Below are positions 61,911-64,000 of a DNA stretch of 64,000 nt, piece after piece. A model generated the notes under the pieces. The model was not told the DNA's origin, made no database searches, and worked only from the letters and a program-made list of their open reading frames with translations. The stretch is from positions 59,296,025 to 59,360,024 of the forward strand of contig CP136068.1 in assembly GCA_032622095.1 (NCBI GenBank). The letters are read 5' to 3'. The position numbers and the translations under genes were made by a program. Source of the stretch: Siphonodentalium dalli (taxonomy: Eukaryota; Mollusca; Scaphopoda; Gadilida; Siphonodentaliidae). Each line of letters begins with the position of its first letter. The first letter of the stretch is position 1.

Positions 61911-62301
61911 ATCTTGATTGTTGTCACCAGTACAATCCATGGTAGCAGCCCTTTTCTGATTAATTTTTTTCGAGGATGATTTTAAATCTGTCAGTCCTCT
62001 TTGGCATTGCCGCACGTGCTTTTGAAACAGCATTCCATAATGACTTCTTTGATGTATAAGGGGGCTCTTCCTGATTTGGTTCTTGTGTGGTACTAGTACT
62101 TTTCCTTGTTTTCTTTTTTATTTCTCGATCCTTAATTCGATCCCAAGCCTTTTTCTGCGACGACATATTCAACCTCTGTTTCTGCTTCATTCGCCTATTA
62201 TATTCTCTTTTCTTATCCAAGCTATGACGTGTTGATGTACCAAGCTGCTTTACTCTTGTATTACATGTCGACTTGACTCGGTCGCAGACAATCTCATGCA
62301 T
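61911..62301 (-). pseudogene. DDE-like multi-exon gene, N-terminal basic exon
   Basis: Minus-strand frame from Met at 62301 encodes a basic, helix-rich N-terminus with REYNRRMKQKQRLNMSSQKK, then YTSKKSLWNAVSKARAAMPKR. I recall this layout (basic region, then a short A-V-x-K-A-x-x-A-x-P-K block) from the N-terminus of an uncharacterised animal family whose main exon follows at 59498-61147. The frame stops at 61960 just after a run of seven A residues (61964-61970 on the plus strand are T). One base fewer would reopen it to a weak GTAATC donor after 61911, which is phase-compatible with the next exon. Start and donor are tentative. Further 5' exons are possible, since a weak acceptor-like sequence precedes the Met. 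Confidence 0.55.
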
Positions 62302-62423
62302 TATTTCTTTCTTTCTCTGTTTGGACTTTCAAAAGAGAGATGTGACCAGTATGTTTGTAGATGTAAGAGTGTCATAAGAGAGTGTCACATTCTGTAAACA
62401 GTATCCTCAATGCCATCAATAAT

Positions 62424-62573
62424 TAAGAAATGGATGTTGATTTGCTTGTGTTCCATAGAGTATGGATGCAAGTTGGTCTGACATTTTGTGTGGAACGCTT
62501 TTACACATAAAAACGTCAGACCAAATTGTATCCATACTATATGGACCGCAACGAAATCAACATCCGTTACTTA
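62424..62573. mobile_element. 150-bp palindromic MITE-like element
   Basis: Imperfect inverted arms of about 59 bp: GGATGTTGATTT at each end, then AGTATGGATGCAAGTTGGTC against its complement. The loop is about 30 bp. It lies 120 bp upstream of the N-terminal exon of the DDE-like gene. Confidence 0.6.
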
Positions 62574-64000
62574 TATTTACACTCAACCGAGTCAACTGGC
62601 AGATTAAAAGAGTTTTAAGCACCCATTTCCAACGTTATTATCGTGGCTCAGTGCAAGTTGCGTCTACACAAAAATGGATGCAAGTTGGGGTCATCATGCG
62701 ATGTCATGTGACGTAATTTCGACCAACCAATGTCCTGCATTCAAGTTACACAACGCGAATTCATGCATGTGTGAGTGTAAATGTGATTAGTGATTTCTAA
62801 AGTTATTATATATTGCACTGGAAAAATCTTCCTTACATGTATATTTAATTAAATCATAAAATTATACATGTTAATTATATATTGAACTGCTATAGGCCTA
62901 AGGCCAATATATTTACATCCCCTCCCAACCCTGCTTTAGTCACTTTTTTTTTTTTTTTTTTGGATATCATTTACATGTTCAGGTATGCATGTACATGTAT
63001 ATGTGTATGTAAATTTTATTCTTGCCTTAACCATCAAATTAAGATTTCAACTACCCATTAATCAGTCTATTTTTATCAAATTGGACGATCTAAATCACCT
63101 TGTACATGTATCATATAAGTTAGGATGCTGCTTAAAAATCCAGAAGACTATAACTGTCCATGACCATTTATGTTAGGAAGAACAAAATATAAACATTAAA
63201 TTCACCCTCCCGACCCATTTATATGAAACAGTTGGATGTAAATCTACTAGTAGTTTAGTATTTATGTTGGCCTCAACAAACATATATGGGTGCAACAAGC
63301 CTGAAATAAAAAGATTATAATGAGTCGCAAGTTACCTTTTATACCGGTGTTATGACAAGAACAAATTGATTGTGGAGTATGGGATTTCATCAACTAGTAA
63401 TGTATAATACATGAATTTATGGGACGGTATTGTTAGATACAATAATAATGTGCAAGTCCTGTCATTTGTATCAGATTCTCGGTAGTGTTTAATCATGATA
63501 CTTAAATTCAACATTCTCAGTATGTCATTGTGAGCTGTAATATCAGCTATACTGAGTTAAATCCTGTTAGGTGGGGGTGTGTGCTGTACCAGCTAGAAAC
63601 ATAGGGATTGATGCTTTTGTTTTGTGAGCTGACGTACCTCGCTAGCACTCACTGCCATTGATACAAGGAAATTAATGTTTGAATAACTGGGAGGTAAGAG
63701 TATTGTCTCACTGCCCTGAACACGAAATACAAGGTTAACTTTATTCCAATCATCATACCAAATTCAAATATAAATTCAATCAATTTTCTAAATCATGATG
63801 AGATTTTTCACCAACTGTTGCCACAATCATAATCATCACTCAGTTGATGGACAATTGTCAATGGAAGAATATTGGGATCGCAACTCGCTGGTAAAACAGC
63901 TTGTTTCAATCCCAATTAAGACTTTATTTAATACCTCAAATATGATACGGGTCACAATAAAATGCACATAATCATGTTAAAGCGGGTCATGTGGCATAAA
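62574..64000. other. No gene or repeat recognised
   Basis: AT-rich sequence with a poly-T run (62945-62962). Part of the missing CIR1 5' region could lie beyond, but nothing here supports an exon. Confidence 0.3.

Overview
This is eukaryotic, AT-rich, intron- and transposon-dense DNA. It is most likely from a marine invertebrate, probably a mollusc. That guess rests on two things: several dispersed element families that look like the bivalve 'pearl'/Helentron-derived elements (about 165-bp core units, a GGAC-type tetranucleotide run and a 3' hairpin), and animal-type spliced genes. No rRNA, CRISPR or bacterial-style operon was seen. Most short ORFs lie inside repeats and are not genes.

Host gene. 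Three minus-strand exons (37900-37979, 7297-7391, 2782-2928) join with matching splice phases. They encode a segment resembling CIR1 (corepressor interacting with RBPJ 1), including its DPEV-FLKSL-KQK-KL-KL-RL block and the following Lys/Ser-rich tail. The introns are about 30.5 kb and 4.4 kb and hold most of the mobile DNA in the left half of the window. The 5' exons were not found and may lie upstream of base 64000.

Mobile DNA, left to right. Pearl-like arrays (family A) lie at 1-1562, 4242-6180, 9008-11490, 19691-20442 and 20443-22739, the last two joined head to tail. A related array, 23061-33369, is split by a hAT-like element (23246-24222) and by a 6.27-kb fold-back element (24583-30847). 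The fold-back has about 1.4-kb inverted arms, a 3-bp target duplication and a 21-bp minisatellite loop, and a further hAT element (27301-28466, perfect 8-bp duplication) sits inside that loop. A third hAT-like element is at 17563-18521. Families B, C and D share the pearl-like layout with different sequences. Small palindromic elements carry recognisable target duplications: TA at 2548-2762, ATA at 40841-41489 and TTAA at 51793-52238. A 222-bp satellite fills 49845-51558.

Right half. A piggyBac-type transposase (53672-55531, minus) keeps its catalytic aspartates but its C-terminal zinc-binding domain is broken by a frameshift. One element end with TTAA is visible at 56457/56461. From 62301 down to 57260 (minus) lies a multi-exon gene of an animal family with a DDE/RNase H-like motif pattern. 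Its splice sites and phases are good, but it has one nonsense codon, about three frameshifts and a duplicated, decayed exon. The last 1.4 kb (62574-64000) shows nothing recognisable.
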